Shown here one piece after another: positions 1 through 11,358 of a DNA stretch of 64,000 nt. The stretch comes from Symsagittifera roscoffensis (Eukaryota > Xenacoelomorpha > Acoela > Convolutidae), in the NCBI RefSeq assembly GCF_963678635.1, contig NC_087067.1, positions 9,841,716 through 9,905,715 of the forward strand, given 5' to 3'. Under the pieces are notes generated by a model. It had not been told where the DNA came from. It saw nothing but the letters and a program-made list of their open reading frames with translations, and searched no databases. How positions within the stretch are numbered: position 1 is the stretch's first letter; each line of letters starts with the position of its first letter. Position numbers and translations under genes: made by a program.

Positions 1-2430
1 ACGCCGACACATGCTGGTCCGTCGAACTACAATTTGCACAAGAGCGCCTCTTGTCCATAACGTCCCTCGGTTTATACCAGTTGTTACCTTGGTTTGCTGG
101 TCCGTTGTTGAAATTGCCATAATTGTTCTTTTTTAATATATCCAGATCTCGATAGAGGTTTCATCAAAAGATATTCTTTTGACTTGAGTCTCAACTCCTC
201 TGGTGTTGGCGCATTGGTTGAGAGTGGTGTGTAATGCGTTGCTAACATTGTTCGTAGTTCATCATTCTTCACACCATCGATAAATTTTGAGGCTACTGCC
301 ATGTTCATCCTTCTGTTTGACTCATATGGTTGGCTACGCCTTCTCAGCATCTCCAAATTCTCTAGAAACTTGTCTATCGTCTCATCTTCTCGTTGCCTCT
401 GTTTCTCGAAGCGCATCCTTGCTTGGTGTCCCTGCACCCCTGAGCCAAAACGGTTTAACAAGGTTTCAAAGATTTTGTCAGCAGTGTCCCGTTGGTACTG
501 CTTTTTGGTCATCACGCAGTTTAGGGCTGTCCCTTCCAAGTTACTGGTAAGCACACTGCATTCTTGTCTTTCTGACAAGTCCTCTTCCTCAAAATGCAGT
601 TTCATCACTTCTATCCAGGTATCAATACAGCCATCAAATTCGTCTTTGTAGCATCTTGGTTTCTTAAAAAAACCCTTCTGGACTTTTCGCTACGTTCATT
701 GGTTCTAGATAACCTAGTAAAGAATGTCTCCAAAGACCTGTTCAGAGGTTCAAAGGCTGTGGCTATTGATGTAGCCTCTCTTGAATGCCCTGCCTCAGTA
801 TCATTGCCCCCTGATAAGGGTTCTGCACTTGGAACTTCCCTTCCGTCCGATTCACTTGGATTGTTTCTTCCTTGGCTCGCATGACTCATCTCTGGGCTCG
901 CATGACTTCTGTTCCTGTAATCACCTCTCCCAGTCGCATGTGTGCCTTGCGTCGGTCGTTCGTCTGAGGTCTGTCTGTTGCCAGTTGAACTTCCTCTGAT
1001 GTTTGGGCCCCATGTTCTATTATCCCCTGTGGCATAACCTGCTGAACTGCCCCTACCTCTAGTGGATCCATATGTCCTTCTCCTATTTTATTGGTCATTG
1101 AAGTTCACCCTCGGCTCCCTGCTGGGTCCTCCAGGGTTCGGTTCCCCATCGTTTGGTCCACTCCTGCTGCCTAGTAGTCCGTCCAACCTATCCATGATAG
1201 CTTGAGTTAGCCTCTCCATCATCGCATCTATCTTTGTGTCAAGAGTCCCAAGAGTCTGCTCTTGTTGAATTCTCAACTTCTCCATGTCGTCTCTTAATCG
1301 TGACTCTCTCTGTTCCGCTTCCCTTGTCATTCGTGACAAGTTCTTCGCCAAGTGTTCATCCGTTCTTTCCTTCAAGCGTTTTTCGCTTCTACCAACTTCT
1401 TGTCTATTGCGGTTTATTTCTTCCCGCAGACTTTCTCTCTCGACGTGGACTGCTATTTCTAGTTCATTCATTCTTATGGACATCTGTTCATTCTGTTCTC
1501 CTATGATGCCCACTATGTTGGTCAAGGCTTCTTCAATTGATACTCCGTTGTCGACTAGTGGCGTCACAAGTGGCGGTGTCACCCTGTCGATCCCAGGTAG
1601 TTTGGTGCTGGTCGAGATTCGGGCTTTGATTCTCTGCCTCGACGTCTTTTCATTATCCATCTCTGGATCCGCCAGTGCGTTGCTTAGCCCTGTGTTTCTA
1701 CTCTTCCCAGTTTGCATTTCCGAATTCGTCATACTCACATAGTCTCCTGACTGGCCTGATGAGTTTGTGGTTTTGCTTATTGTCCTACTACAACAAATTG
1801 GTCCATGGTGCCAGTCCCTTTGTCAGTGTATGCTTCATTCTCCTGAGTCAAACTATTGAGGCTGACTCGAGATCCAAAGTCAACTTGCTCGTCATAGTCC
1901 TCTTTTTCCTCCTGGGATTCTCTTTCATTGCCTGTACCCGCTCCCATGGTAAATGGAAAGATGTTTCCGAAAAGGTTCTTCACTCTCTCTGAAAACGATG
2001 AGGACGTTGCCTGTTTCTCCGTCACGCCTGCCATCATGATGTTGTCTGTGGGAGATCTTCTAGTTGCCACAATTTCAGTAGAGATGTCGGACAGTGTCCC
2101 GGTGGAAGTGACAAAATCTTGGCCTTGTTCTACCGGAGTTGATTCACTCGCCAGCCTTCTGTTTCCTCTCCCCTCCGGTCCATGTCTTTCCTGGTCCTCA
2201 TCCATGGCCTGGTCCGGATGAACCTCCACTTCTAACATTTCTTTTCGCTCTTCTGAAGACTTTTGACTCCTGGTCTCAACCGTTCTGCCTGAAACCGTCT
2301 CCCCATTGTTGGTCCGGGTTTGTATGATCCTTTCCACAAACGGGTCGGTCATTGCTTTTCTCTGTTTCTCAGGTATGAATTTCCCTGAGCTATCACTCAC
2401 TTTAGGTATCCTTGACTTGTCTAGATTTTT
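1..2430 (-). pseudogene. Decayed gag of element A
   Basis: Five open segments on the minus strand (1777-2400, 1088-1738, 886-1098, 611-889, 84-608) follow the order of residues 13-790 of the element C polyprotein, but lie in changing frames, so several frameshifts have occurred. Recognisable pieces are the N-terminal KFIPEKQRK motif, a charged coiled-coil stretch (around 1280-1500), and the capsid-like region containing LHFEEEDLSERQEC (84-608). Where C has its ATG (reading MSLDKSR) the A sequence reads NLDKSR with no ATG, so the start is lost. The product would be the structural nucleocapsid precursor of the element. It cannot be made from this copy. Confidence 0.85.
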
Positions 2431-4632
2431 TCTTAATTTATCACTTCTTACTGCCTATACACTCATTTCGATTGCTAGTGTCCTTTTAGTCTAACTACTT
2501 ATAACAATAACACAACACAACACAACACAATAATTCTCAAACCTTTCTATTAATTAGTGACCACGAATCCTTGTATGTTATCACAGTACAGCGTGTATAC
2601 AATTTATTCACAATGATCGATTAGTAGTAGTAAAATGTGAAGCTAGCACAGTATGATGATATCAGTCTATTTACAAGATAGTGTTCACAATACCCAATCA
2701 AGAACAAATATTATTGATTTAAAACTAAAATTGACAAAAGTAAGAATTTTTTCTATGAAAAACGTATGTGTTTTGTACTTTTAGTCAGTCGCAATACAAT
2801 CGTCGAACTTGTTTTTAAAGAAAAAGCTTTCCCTGCTTGGTGCTGCACCAAACAGACAAAACTTGAAGGCAGTAATTTTCTCAAGTGGGCGTTTTTTGCA
2901 CCCACCGAGTCCTGTGTTACCTATCTGCCTTCGGACTGCCCGAGCTAGACCTACTAAAGTCCTCCGGGCAATCACTTTTCTCAAAAACGTTTTGGATTTC
3001 TCAATTGGTTATACGCTATTGTTCAATTTAGACTCAGTGTCGCGAATATCCGAGTTTAGACTTTTTGGTTTTGTTTTGTTTTGGTTTGGTTTTTTATAAA
3101 AGGCAAGTTACCAGTGGAGTCACTGGTTCCCAGCATATCTCTTAATAACCTAATACCTTTAACTACTTTCTTTTCTGTTGTCTTCTTAAGTCTTGACAAA
3201 ACAATACCCTTGCGGATTGACAAAAATAGGAACCCTCCGGATTAGTAAAAACAGGACCCCTCCGGATTGGCAAAAACAAGACCCTTCCGGATTGGCAAAA
3301 TTGAGTCCCCTCCGGATTGGCAAAAATAAGACTCCTCTGGATTGGGAAAAATATGACCCCTCCGGATTGGGACCCCTCCGGGTTTGTAAAAATAGCTTCT
3401 CGGAGACTTTCTAAATTTTCACCCGATACTCTTCCGGATACGTTCTCCGAGGCTCTTATGCTATTTGAATTAACTAGGAAGGGTGTTTCGTCTTTCCCAA
3501 AACCCTTCGGGATTGACGTTAAGCCTCTTATTTGACAATTCACCCTAATTGCCTTATCCAACCGTTACTACCCTTTGTTAGGGGTGTAAGGGCTTTCCAA
3601 AATTTTTTTATAAAACGTGAAGGGTTTACCTTCCCGAATTGGTGAATTTGCTAAAAACAATCCTAAAAAATTTTCACGCGTTTCTTTTTTTGAATAATTG
3701 ATGTTTTTATTAGTAAGCCCAGCTAATTTCTGATCTAATGGTACCAAGATCAACTGAATTTGTCCAGTAGTTTTAAAGTTATCAACCAAAACGTCTTTTT
3801 TCTAAAGTCAAAAAATTTCGCTCTTTTTTTAGCAATTCTGTTTTTTCGGATCTAAAATTATTGATCCGAGCTCAGAAGTCCTCTACTCTTCTAGTTCAAT
3901 ACAAAAAACCAGATCTAAAACGCTCTAGCTGAAAAATTTTTCCAAAAACTATGCTAATTGGACCCCTCCGGATTGATGAATCCACTAAATCAAACACGTT
4001 AATTTCGATTTCTCTGTAACTCGGAAGGTTATCGGCAAACGGGTTTTTAAACCTGTCGATTCACTAGTCGACGTTGCCCGAACAACAATTTTTACTGTCC
4101 TAACTCAAAAACTTCAAAAAATTTTGTAGCGTTTCGTTTATTCAAAAATCACTGAAATTCGCTTTTTGACTCCCAAATAGTTCCAACCACTTCTGAACTA
4201 AACTCGACCGGTTCTACTTATTATACTAGTACAGTTACGATGTAACTCACTAATTTAGCGCTTTTTTCCGTTTCAAAAAATATCGATTTCTCAAAAATCG
4301 CGATTTGTGGGGTGATCAAAGTATCGCGTTTTGACCCTAAAAACCGGTCCTTTTTTGTATTTTTCACTGAAAAACATTATAGGAGTATTAATATAGGCTG
4401 TATAAATAATAATATTAGTAATATTATACCCCTCCCGGTTTGTTCAATTTCCGAATTAAGGTGCTTAACTCGGATTTTCGCAGTTCGGTGAAGGGTCACT
4501 ACAGTGCAGCACTGTCGAGCCCCCCACAGATTAATATCTTACTTTTTGTACCAAAAGGGATACAAAACTTGTTAACGATACCCAACAGTCGATTGTTATT
4601 GTCATTGAGCCCCTTCTTGACGCTCCTTGAAT
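2431..4632 (-). other. 5' leader of element A
   Basis: Non-coding leader between LTR and gag, homologous to 33212-35545 of element C. It contains a C(A)CAA microsatellite at about 2507-2531 and a cluster of TCCGGA-centred repeats at about 3210-3400. No gene is visible in it. ORFs here are short, and the longest simply track the repeats. Confidence 0.7.
3210..3400. repeat. TCCGGA-centred imperfect tandem repeats in leader A
   Basis: About eight units of the type ACCCCTCCGGATTGGCAAAA follow each other at roughly 25-base spacing. The same motif recurs singly further along the leader (for example near 3960), in the matching leader of element C (33985-34320) and inside the LTRs. The hexamer TCCGGA is self-complementary. 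Confidence 0.8.
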
Positions 4633-5517
4633 GTAACATTCGCCCAATTACTACACAGCGACGGAGCGTAGAAAAAGTACCTATTAACAACTGGCAGGCG
4701 TCAGTTACCTTAATCCTACTCGTTTTTCACCGTCTCGACCTTGCCAGTTGATTTTCTGGTCTGCTTAGGGCTAAGTAAAAAGTTACTATTTTTAGGCCAT
4801 CAGTCAAACGACTTTTGATCAGCTTTCGTTTACATGCGAACCTAACCACATAGCTGAGTCTCGGATCCTCAGACTACGTGATTGCTATTAAAAACACGGC
4901 TCGAACAACCTATTTTAATATGTTTTTGTGTGACAGTTCTATATTAAATCCATTGGAGATTGATTGACCCTTTCCTCTTTCTAGCTACTCGTATTCTAAA
5001 ATATCAAATTATACCGGTGTTAGTTCAAAGTTCTACGACATCCAAGTAGCTACAAAGTCAGTTCTATTAAGTCCCTTCACATACAACACTCTCTGGGGGA
5101 CCAAGCCTCCGCTCCCGTAATCTTCCCGAGATAACGCTGTTATCTCTCCCAATTTGTGGCACGGGAGGGTTCCGCGGAATATTCCTTCCCCACTGAAGCT
5201 TCCTTCTCCACTAATATCCACTGCTAAGGTTCTTATCGTGTGTTATTGTCACGACAAGAGACTCCGGTTTCTTCGTGTTCCCGCACGACCGTTTCTCACA
5301 ATATTTGTCGTTGTTCTGTTTTTTTGTCCTTTTCAGTCAAAATGGCCGTCTTTTTGTATTTCTCAGAAGTATTGGCCCGTCAATCGAAATTTCAAAAATT
5401 CAAATTTTCGGAATATCTAGACCCTCCTTCGCAGTAATTTTTCTTTACTAAGGCCTTTATTCGTTTTCTTTCGTGTCGCCGGAAGGTTGCGCTGTGCCAA
5501 TCTGGCAGAATGGCACA
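4633..5517 (-). repeat. LTR shared by elements A and B
   Basis: Starts GTAACATTCGCCC and ends just before TACTCCCCGG, as in the LTRs of element C, with matching blocks such as AAAATGGCCGT and TTTCTCAGAA in the right half. The middle is diverged, so this is a sister subfamily. On its right lies the 3' untranslated region of B. On its left lies the leader of A. One LTR therefore acts as 3' LTR of B and 5' LTR of A. Ends are imperfect inverted repeats (GTAACATTC / GAATGGCAC). About 885 bp. Confidence 0.8.
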
Positions 5518-6288
5518 TACTCCCCGGACAAGTCCCCATCAATGTCCCTATTGATCGCATAACACCGTGTTATCGTCAAGTAGTGTTCCAGTTCTCTGTA
5601 ATCAATCTTACAAATCGCATAAGAACATGAAATTTATCTATTCCACCTCAACTCACTACGTGTTCACAAATGGCATCGTACTACATCTCACTGCCTTTCA
5701 ACATTTTCACAAAATTTGCACCATGAGGAGTGTCCTAGATAAAATTTCTTTTCTGACTACTTATGTCACTTGCCATAAAACTTCTTTTCGCTCTTTGTGA
5801 TTAAAAAGTTGGGACGTGGCACGGCCACGCACCCGTTAAAATTAACTTAACGTCACTCACCAAGTATAATCAGTTAATTATGCAGTCTTTTCAATATTAA
5901 AACTAAGAAACTCTGTGGCTGGGAAAGTTATTGAGTTACTCACCCTTCTCGAGCGAGTTTACCGAAACTTACCATGCGGCCACACAGTGAAATTGTGTCT
6001 TACACAGGTTAAAAACTTCAGTCGTGTTTAAATAGGTAAATATAATCACCTATGTTCTGTATATATACATAAGTAGTATAACTAAAATTTTCTTTCAACA
6101 ATTTTAACAATTGTAACAATTTTCAAAGTCTGGTTTGACCAAACTAAATCAGAACAAAAAGTTTAACAAGTTCAATAATCAAACTTGGTTGATTGGTTTA
6201 AGTTTTAACACACAAAGACAATCAAGTTTTTTCTCCTTCTCTTCTTTTCTTGCTCACGTCATCACTTGTCCTCTTCGTTCCATCATCT
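5518..6288 (-). other. 3' untranslated region of element B with polypurine tract
   Basis: Homologous to 20340-21154 of element C (shared TACTCCCCGGACA, TTTATCTA, AATGGCATC, ATACTACATC). Next to the LTR the minus strand reads CCGGGGAGTA, the probable polypurine tract that primes plus-strand DNA synthesis. The part at 6000-6240 is AT-rich and carries no gene. Confidence 0.65.
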
Positions 6289-7251
6289 TCATTCCATTGC
6301 TTCTCCATCCTGATCTTCAGCTTCGCTGTCTTCTAGGACTTTCTCCAGCATGTCCATGGAGTTGCGGGCCGTGCCCCAACTCTCCTGTTCCAACAGCCTC
6401 GGTTTGCAACAAGGTAGCAGGTCCACATTCACCTTTTGCTCCCGGTTCCTGCAAAAGCTGTTGTGAAGACATAGGCTCACATTTCTTTCTAGGTCAGCTC
6501 TTAAGACCTCTTTCTTTTCATCTTCAGTTACACAAGGCGCTCCAGCTACTCGCTTCACTGCCGTGGTGACCGCGTTTCTGTGCGTTACGAATGCTCTCCT
6601 ATAGGCTCCCGGTCCTATATCTAGCTGGAAAAATTGATAGGCTTCCGTGTTCCTCGACATGTGACGCTTCGCGCGTTCATACATCCATGACGTCATCACT
6701 GCACGGAACCAAGGCATCAACCTTTGCCTTGACCATTTTCTGTCAATGACTTTGGGTATTCTCAGAACCTTGCAGGTGGTTCTGAAAAGATCCAATTCAC
6801 GGCTTATCTTCACGTTGCTCAGCTGCTCAGGAGTCGGCACGGCCGTCTCCTGTTCACTTGTGTCCGCGTTAGCCTCCAACCATCTCACTGCCAGCATGGC
6901 ACTAACCACCACGATTGACACCTGTTGATTCTGATCGGGCAACCCCGTAGAATACAACTCCTCCACGTCCCATAGTAGCATCAGATTCCAGCGTTTGGGG
7001 TACCACAACGTCTGCGCCAAGCAGTGGCAAGGATACTACCCATGGGTTCTCACTATGTTCCTTCGGGTCCGATACCCTGAGGCTCCCAGCAACGGTGCCA
7101 CCTCCATCATAATTCTGTGTGAATCGTCTTTCTCTTCTATGGTGGGGAATTCAGTGGGTAACGCTCCACTCGCTTACTGCTTTTGGAACTTGCTCACATT
7201 ACTTTCGTTCAATCTCAGGAACTCTTCACCCACTACGTCTTGCAACTCGCC
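6289..7251 (-). pseudogene. Element B ORF2, C-terminal segment (Cys-rich tail)
   Basis: Open from 7020 to the stop at 6289 (243 codons). The same frame continues upstream to 7251, broken only by TAG at 7036 and TAA at 7174. The C-terminal 100 residues (motifs FVTHRNAVTTAVKR, LCLHNSFCRNRE, LLPCCKPR) are conserved in element C at 21155-21490, so this is a real domain of the family, unusual in its paired cysteines. I do not recognise the fold. It lies at the very 3' end of the element and is followed by the untranslated region and LTR. Confidence 0.6.
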
Positions 7252-7542
7252 TTAAGATCTAATCGGGACTGCCCGAAAGATCTTCGCCAACAAATCATAT
7301 GACCTCCCCGACATTCTGGCCAACCTCACGCACTTTGGCACAGAGAAAAGTTCGTCAATCAACACCTGCTGCGTCCTCGCATCCATCACCACCATGTGCG
7401 TAGGATACCTACTATTGTAATATGGCGCGGAGCTTGAACCCACCGGCTTATTTGAACCAGTAAGTTTATGATAGGCTTCACTATCCTTCAGATTCATTTC
7501 GTTTTCCAGAGCTTCTCGCCAGCCTCCGATCTTCTGCTCTGT
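7252..7542 (-). pseudogene. Element B ORF2, segment between TAA 7252 and TAG 7543
   Basis: An 81-codon open stretch (from the ATG at 7497), in the same frame as its neighbours. The 15 codons between the TAG at 7543 and that ATG are also open. The sequence (motifs AYHKLTGSNKPVG, THMVVMDARTQQVLIDE) has ordinary protein-like composition. No family recognised. Confidence 0.5.
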
Positions 7543-8136
7543 CTACAATGCTCCAGGGAATACTTCCACGCTGAGGGACGTCACTAGCTCATGGGCATGC
7601 TCCAGGCGCTCAAGCGATTCTATCGAACTCGTCATGCTACAAAATCCCAAGGCTGTGGTCAAGTTTAACTTTGTCACCCCATGACAGTCCGCGACCAACT
7701 CCATGCCACTCTTATCCGACATACTCAATCTTCCGTACAATCGCGCCAGTTGTCGATGCTGCTCGCTCAACGTAATTAGGCAGTGTCCCAAGTTGCAAAC
7801 ATGTCCTTCCATCCCACTATGTTGAGCCAAACATGTGCCTTGCTTCAACCAATTGCTCGATGGGCTTTCCTCGGATAGCTCCGTGGATGGGTTGCTCTTC
7901 CGCTTCGTCAACCTCATGGCCAGCAGATGGTGTATCATGGCCAGATCATATAGACTCGCGTCATCATCCAGGTCTAACGTGATATCCGCCGTCATGTCCC
8001 AGATTAAACCGGCGTTAGGATGAGGACACCAAGAAGGCTCCCACATGGTTACTAGGCTGGTTTTCAAGGGACCGTCCCAAGAACCACAATCAAAACTCAC
8101 TTGCCCCTTCAGCTCGGGAACCGAGGGTTCGACCAC
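7543..8136 (-). pseudogene. Element B ORF2, 197-codon segment
   Basis: In the same frame as the upstream 334-codon segment, separated only by a TAA at 8146-8148 and three sense codons. Ends at TAG 7543. Motifs include WDMTADITLDLDDDASLYD and CLITLSEQHRQLARLYGRL. No recognised domain. The continuity of frame on both sides argues that this was part of one long polyprotein rather than a separate gene. Confidence 0.5.
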
Positions 8137-8145
8137 TCGTTCTTC

Positions 8146-9150
8146 TTAGATAATTCCCAGCTTGGGTTGTTCCACCATCAGCATTCCAGTTTTTTTAATC
8201 CGTTCAACCCAGAAATTGAGCACTATGACTTGCTCATAGTCGAAGTACGCTTCCCTTGCTTCTTCATTCACGAAGGGATTATACGCCATCCCCGGTATGC
8301 CAGACACATATTGGAACGACTTCAGTTTCCCTAGTGTTGCAAAGTCTTTTTGTCCCCTGACTGTTTCAATCAACTCCCGGCTCACTTTCAATTCTTTGTT
8401 GGAATATCTTCTCACTTCTTCCAACTTGCGATAGCTTTCCATGTCATTCGACTCCCTATTTGGTACAATCAACGGCATATCCTGATATAGTTCCAGGAGT
8501 GCCCTAAGGAAGTTTCTTTCGCAATCAACCCCCTTTTGCCGAATGATCTTTATGCATTCTCCCAAAACAGGAGTGGGGATACGATCCACCACGAACCTGA
8601 CAAAGCAAAGGGCATCCTTACGCTTAGCCCATGCTATCGCAGAATCGTCTTTTGAAATCAACGCTCGCAGAGCTCCCATCAACTCCAGCTCCTGTTCCCG
8701 TGATTTCGAATCATTACTGGCCTCATATTCCGCCTTCTTGATGCCCATCAAGCACCAAGCCAACCGTAGATGAAGTTGAGTTCTCGTGCACGGATGAGCC
8801 AGGTACGCTGCCACCGTCGCAGGTGCATGCATCGTCTCGTCGAAGTATCGTTGGAGGGCCGCCCTCCAAGAGATTTCCAGCAGTTTTTCCAACCCGATTT
8901 CGTTCGCTTCCGAGTACATTACCGTGCCGTATTCTTTCCGATTTAAGTTAGAATTCTCCGTAAGCCATTTCAGATATTCCTGCATGGCTCGCTTCTCGCT
9001 CCAAGCCATCATGTGCCCTCTCGCGGAGTTCCTCGCCTTCAACATTTCCACATAACCCCCTGCTGGATCTTCCATGTGGACCGATTCCGGCACAGTGACC
9101 CGACTGTACTCGACCACTTCGAGTTGTCCCTCCAGTTTCAACTTGGCCAT
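8146..9150 (-). pseudogene. Element B ORF2, 334-codon helical segment
   Basis: Open from ATG 9150 to TAA 8146, in frame with both neighbours (ten open codons separate it from the TGA at 9181). The product is rich in Leu, Glu, Arg and Lys and looks alpha-helical (EYLKWLTENSNLNRKEYG, LELYQDMPLIVPNRESND). It could be a structural or nucleic-acid-associated module, but I recognise no family. If the TGA is a decayed Arg codon (CGA), the frame joins the 459-codon segment upstream. Confidence 0.55.
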
Positions 9151-9180
9151 GTTGGTTCGCGAGGGCCTGTAATCTTCAAG

Positions 9181-10560
9181 TCATCCAGATCCACACTGAC
9201 TGATGATCTCCATCTCTAGCTTAGTTCGTGACAGGGTTCGTGCTGTCTTCTTTGATTTCATGGCTGTCGTGGTCAGACCTGCCAAGAGCATAAGGGGTAT
9301 CCGGTTCTCTTTTTCTCCCCTTGTCAGCGTCGCACCATCTCCTTGCCCGCTCTCGCCTGAACGACCTGCGCTCGTCAGAGAGGCCACCACTGCGCTGGCT
9401 TTTGACTTCACCACTCTCTGGTTCACGGCTCGACTTCCTGTCTTCCCTTTCAGCCGCTTTAGCCCCTTTCTGGCTCGTCTAACGGGTAATTTCTTTGTGA
9501 CCTGCTGATGATCGGCACTGTCCTCTATAACTGACTCGGTAAGAGCATCAGACTCCGTGGAGTTCATTATTTTCTCCAGGACCTCACGCATGATGGGTTG
9601 GTTCAATCCCACCTTCATTATGGACTGCGTCCCATATCGTCGTATCACGTCCCATGACCTTTCCATGAAGTTCACTCGGCTCCAGGTTGCCCCTGTCTTG
9701 CCTTCTAGTTCACTTTGATATCTCTCCCATTCCTCTTCCGGTAGCGTACTCAGGAAGGATACCCTCATTGACTCTTCGATTTTTCTCCTCCTCGGTGACT
9801 CATGGAGCAATCTTTGCGGATCCCTGCTTCGGCACTCTCTCGCCTGACTTATTGGGTCCATCGGGGACAAGTCGGCCGACACCTCCTCTGTAGGGGACAT
9901 GAAAGACGATGGCGTCATCAGCAACAGACTCCCATCGACTTCCCCATCGTCGTCTTCACTGAACCGGTATTCTAGCAAGTCTCTCTCCAACGCTCCTAGA
10001 TCCGCCTCACCCGGTTTTTCCGTCTTTCCCTCGATGTCGTTATTGTCCTGATCCATCAATTCATCGTCATTTGCATCAGGTTTCGGCTTGGGTCCTGACG
10101 GGCCTTGTCGTGTGTCTATGCCCGAGTCCGGCCGCGCCGGTACGGTCATGTCTCCTGCGTGATAAAACAATTCATCATTCACCAGGAATTCTACGGATTC
10201 CTCGCCATGTGGTGCCAGGTCCTCTATCGTTATGTATGAGCCTCCTCTGCACTCCTTTTCCACTTCCAGCATCAATACTTTCACTTCTCCTGACCACTTC
10301 AGTCTTGATAAGTCATCTGTGGGAGTATACACCTCGTTCCACATTTCATCCGAGACCTCTGGTCTCCTGGAAGGTAGTGCCTTGATCTTTTTCCTAATCC
10401 AAGCATCAGGAAATGAGAAGTCAAACGTGTGCGCGGCTGCAACATTCCAGCTGATGAAGCGCGGCTCTATGCCTTTACTCCACTTCAGCATTCTCTTCTC
10501 TGCATCACGAGCTGCTCCGATGCGAGGGGCAATGACGGGAGATGTGACTCCCAACAACAT
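9181..10560 (-). pseudogene. Element B ORF2, 459-codon acidic/basic segment
   Basis: Open from ATG 10560 to TGA 9181. The N-terminal 120 residues look globular (WNVAAAHTFDF). The middle is acidic and low-complexity (MDQDNNDIEGKTEKPGEAD, SEDDDGEVDG). The C-terminal 100 residues are very basic (RRARKGLKRLKGKTGSR), as expected for a nucleic-acid-binding or nuclear-targeting tail. It shares a frame with the segments downstream and with the SGNH ORF upstream (11356-13416). The intervening segment is in another frame because of a duplication and a small indel. Confidence 0.55.
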
Positions 10561-10565
10561 CCTCC

Positions 10566-11107
10566 TTATCGGTGGGTATCGAGGGCATTGATCCGGCAGC
10601 GGCCTGGACCCGGAAAGCCACGCTTGCTGGTTCTATTCGCGTGTGCGTAGGCTTCTGGCAAGAGTGGGACTCTCATTGCCGCTCCTGAATCTTTCACTAC
10701 TGGTCTCAGATTCCAAAGCTTCGGGTTAAACTGGATGTGGGAAAGGTCTTCACGGCCCATTCGGCACTTGAAGTGGTTGTTGAAATCCATCAACATCCAA
10801 CCTGGCTCCGCTATTTTTCCGAACAGCCTATCGTCGCTGGCCAGCCCTCTCAGTTCCCTCTGCTCTACCCAATTCAGCACGGAACAATCCACGACTGAGA
10901 CCAGGTTGACAAACAACACAGAATTCCTGTATGCCTTGACTTGCACGTCCGGGAACGCGAAAGACTTCACCGGTCCATACACCACCGTGACGAATTCCCG
11001 CAGTCTGTGAATCAGAGCCAACGGATCGATCCGCATCATGACAGCCAAATCTGTCAGCAAGGGCATGCCACAATACTGCTTACACTCACCCGCATCCGTC
11101 GCTACCT
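10566..11107 (-). pseudogene. Element B ORF2, continuation after internal duplication
   Basis: The minus-strand frame that begins at KMKVATDAGECKQYCG (about 11105) runs to a stop at 10566 and contains VVYGPVKSFAFPDVQVKAYR and WMLMDFNNHFKCRMGRED. It appears to continue the second globular domain of the SGNH ORF, which is cut at 11358 by the inserted duplicate. The upstream ORF ends in WADI, and the two sides would be in frame if the inserted copy were absent. A further small indel around 10560-10620 shifts the frame into the next segment. Residues reading MSGGRNENDRR before 11107 are an off-frame reading of the duplicate. Confidence 0.5.
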
Positions 11108-11358
11108 TCATTTTGGCGTCAGTTTCCGGGCTCTCTGGCGGACGTCCGTAAGAGACCGGGTATTGAAAGGTCCAAATGTATTGTCCTGAGGCAATCCATT
11201 CAAGTCTGCGTGCCGGAGCGTAGTCGTGGAGCTGAACTGCTCCTGCTCTGCTAGCAGCCAAACCACGCCCGGTATCTGATATAATCGCGACACTGTGGGA
11301 CTTTCTCCGCCGATCATTCTCATTGCGTCCTCCTGACACGTCAAGGTATTCATGTTCA
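11108..11358 (-). repeat. Duplicated 250-bp coding segment inside element B ORF2 (inserted copy)
   Basis: This stretch repeats about 12098-12348 with only about ten differences by eye. In both copies one frame reads MNMNTLTC or LNMNTLTC, then EDAMRMIGGESP and further. The copy at 12098-12348 is in the ORF frame and so is probably the source. The copy here introduces a stop (WADI then TGA) and shifts the frame. The copies lie about 990 bp apart in direct orientation. Confidence 0.8.

Larger units (their letters stand above)
1..5517 (-). mobile_element. Ty3/gypsy LTR retrotransposon A, 5' part, cut by window edge
   Basis: Reading on the minus strand from the LTR at 4633-5517 there is a long leader (about 2431-4632) and then a gag reading frame that leaves the window at position 1. 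Both leader and gag are clearly related to element C (19403-37102): the shared stretch 2765-2880 matches 33545-33660, and 4440-4630 matches 35364-35545. Relative to C, the leader lacks about 620 bases next to the LTR. The copy is old: its gag is frameshifted several times and the start codon is gone. The same LTR also ends element B, so A and B form a tandem pair. Confidence 0.85.

Noticed and set aside
10828-11073. 81-codon minus-strand ORF overlapping the ORF2 continuation of element B
   Set aside because: Lies in another frame over the better supported segment that continues the second globular domain. Gly/Arg-rich shadow reading.
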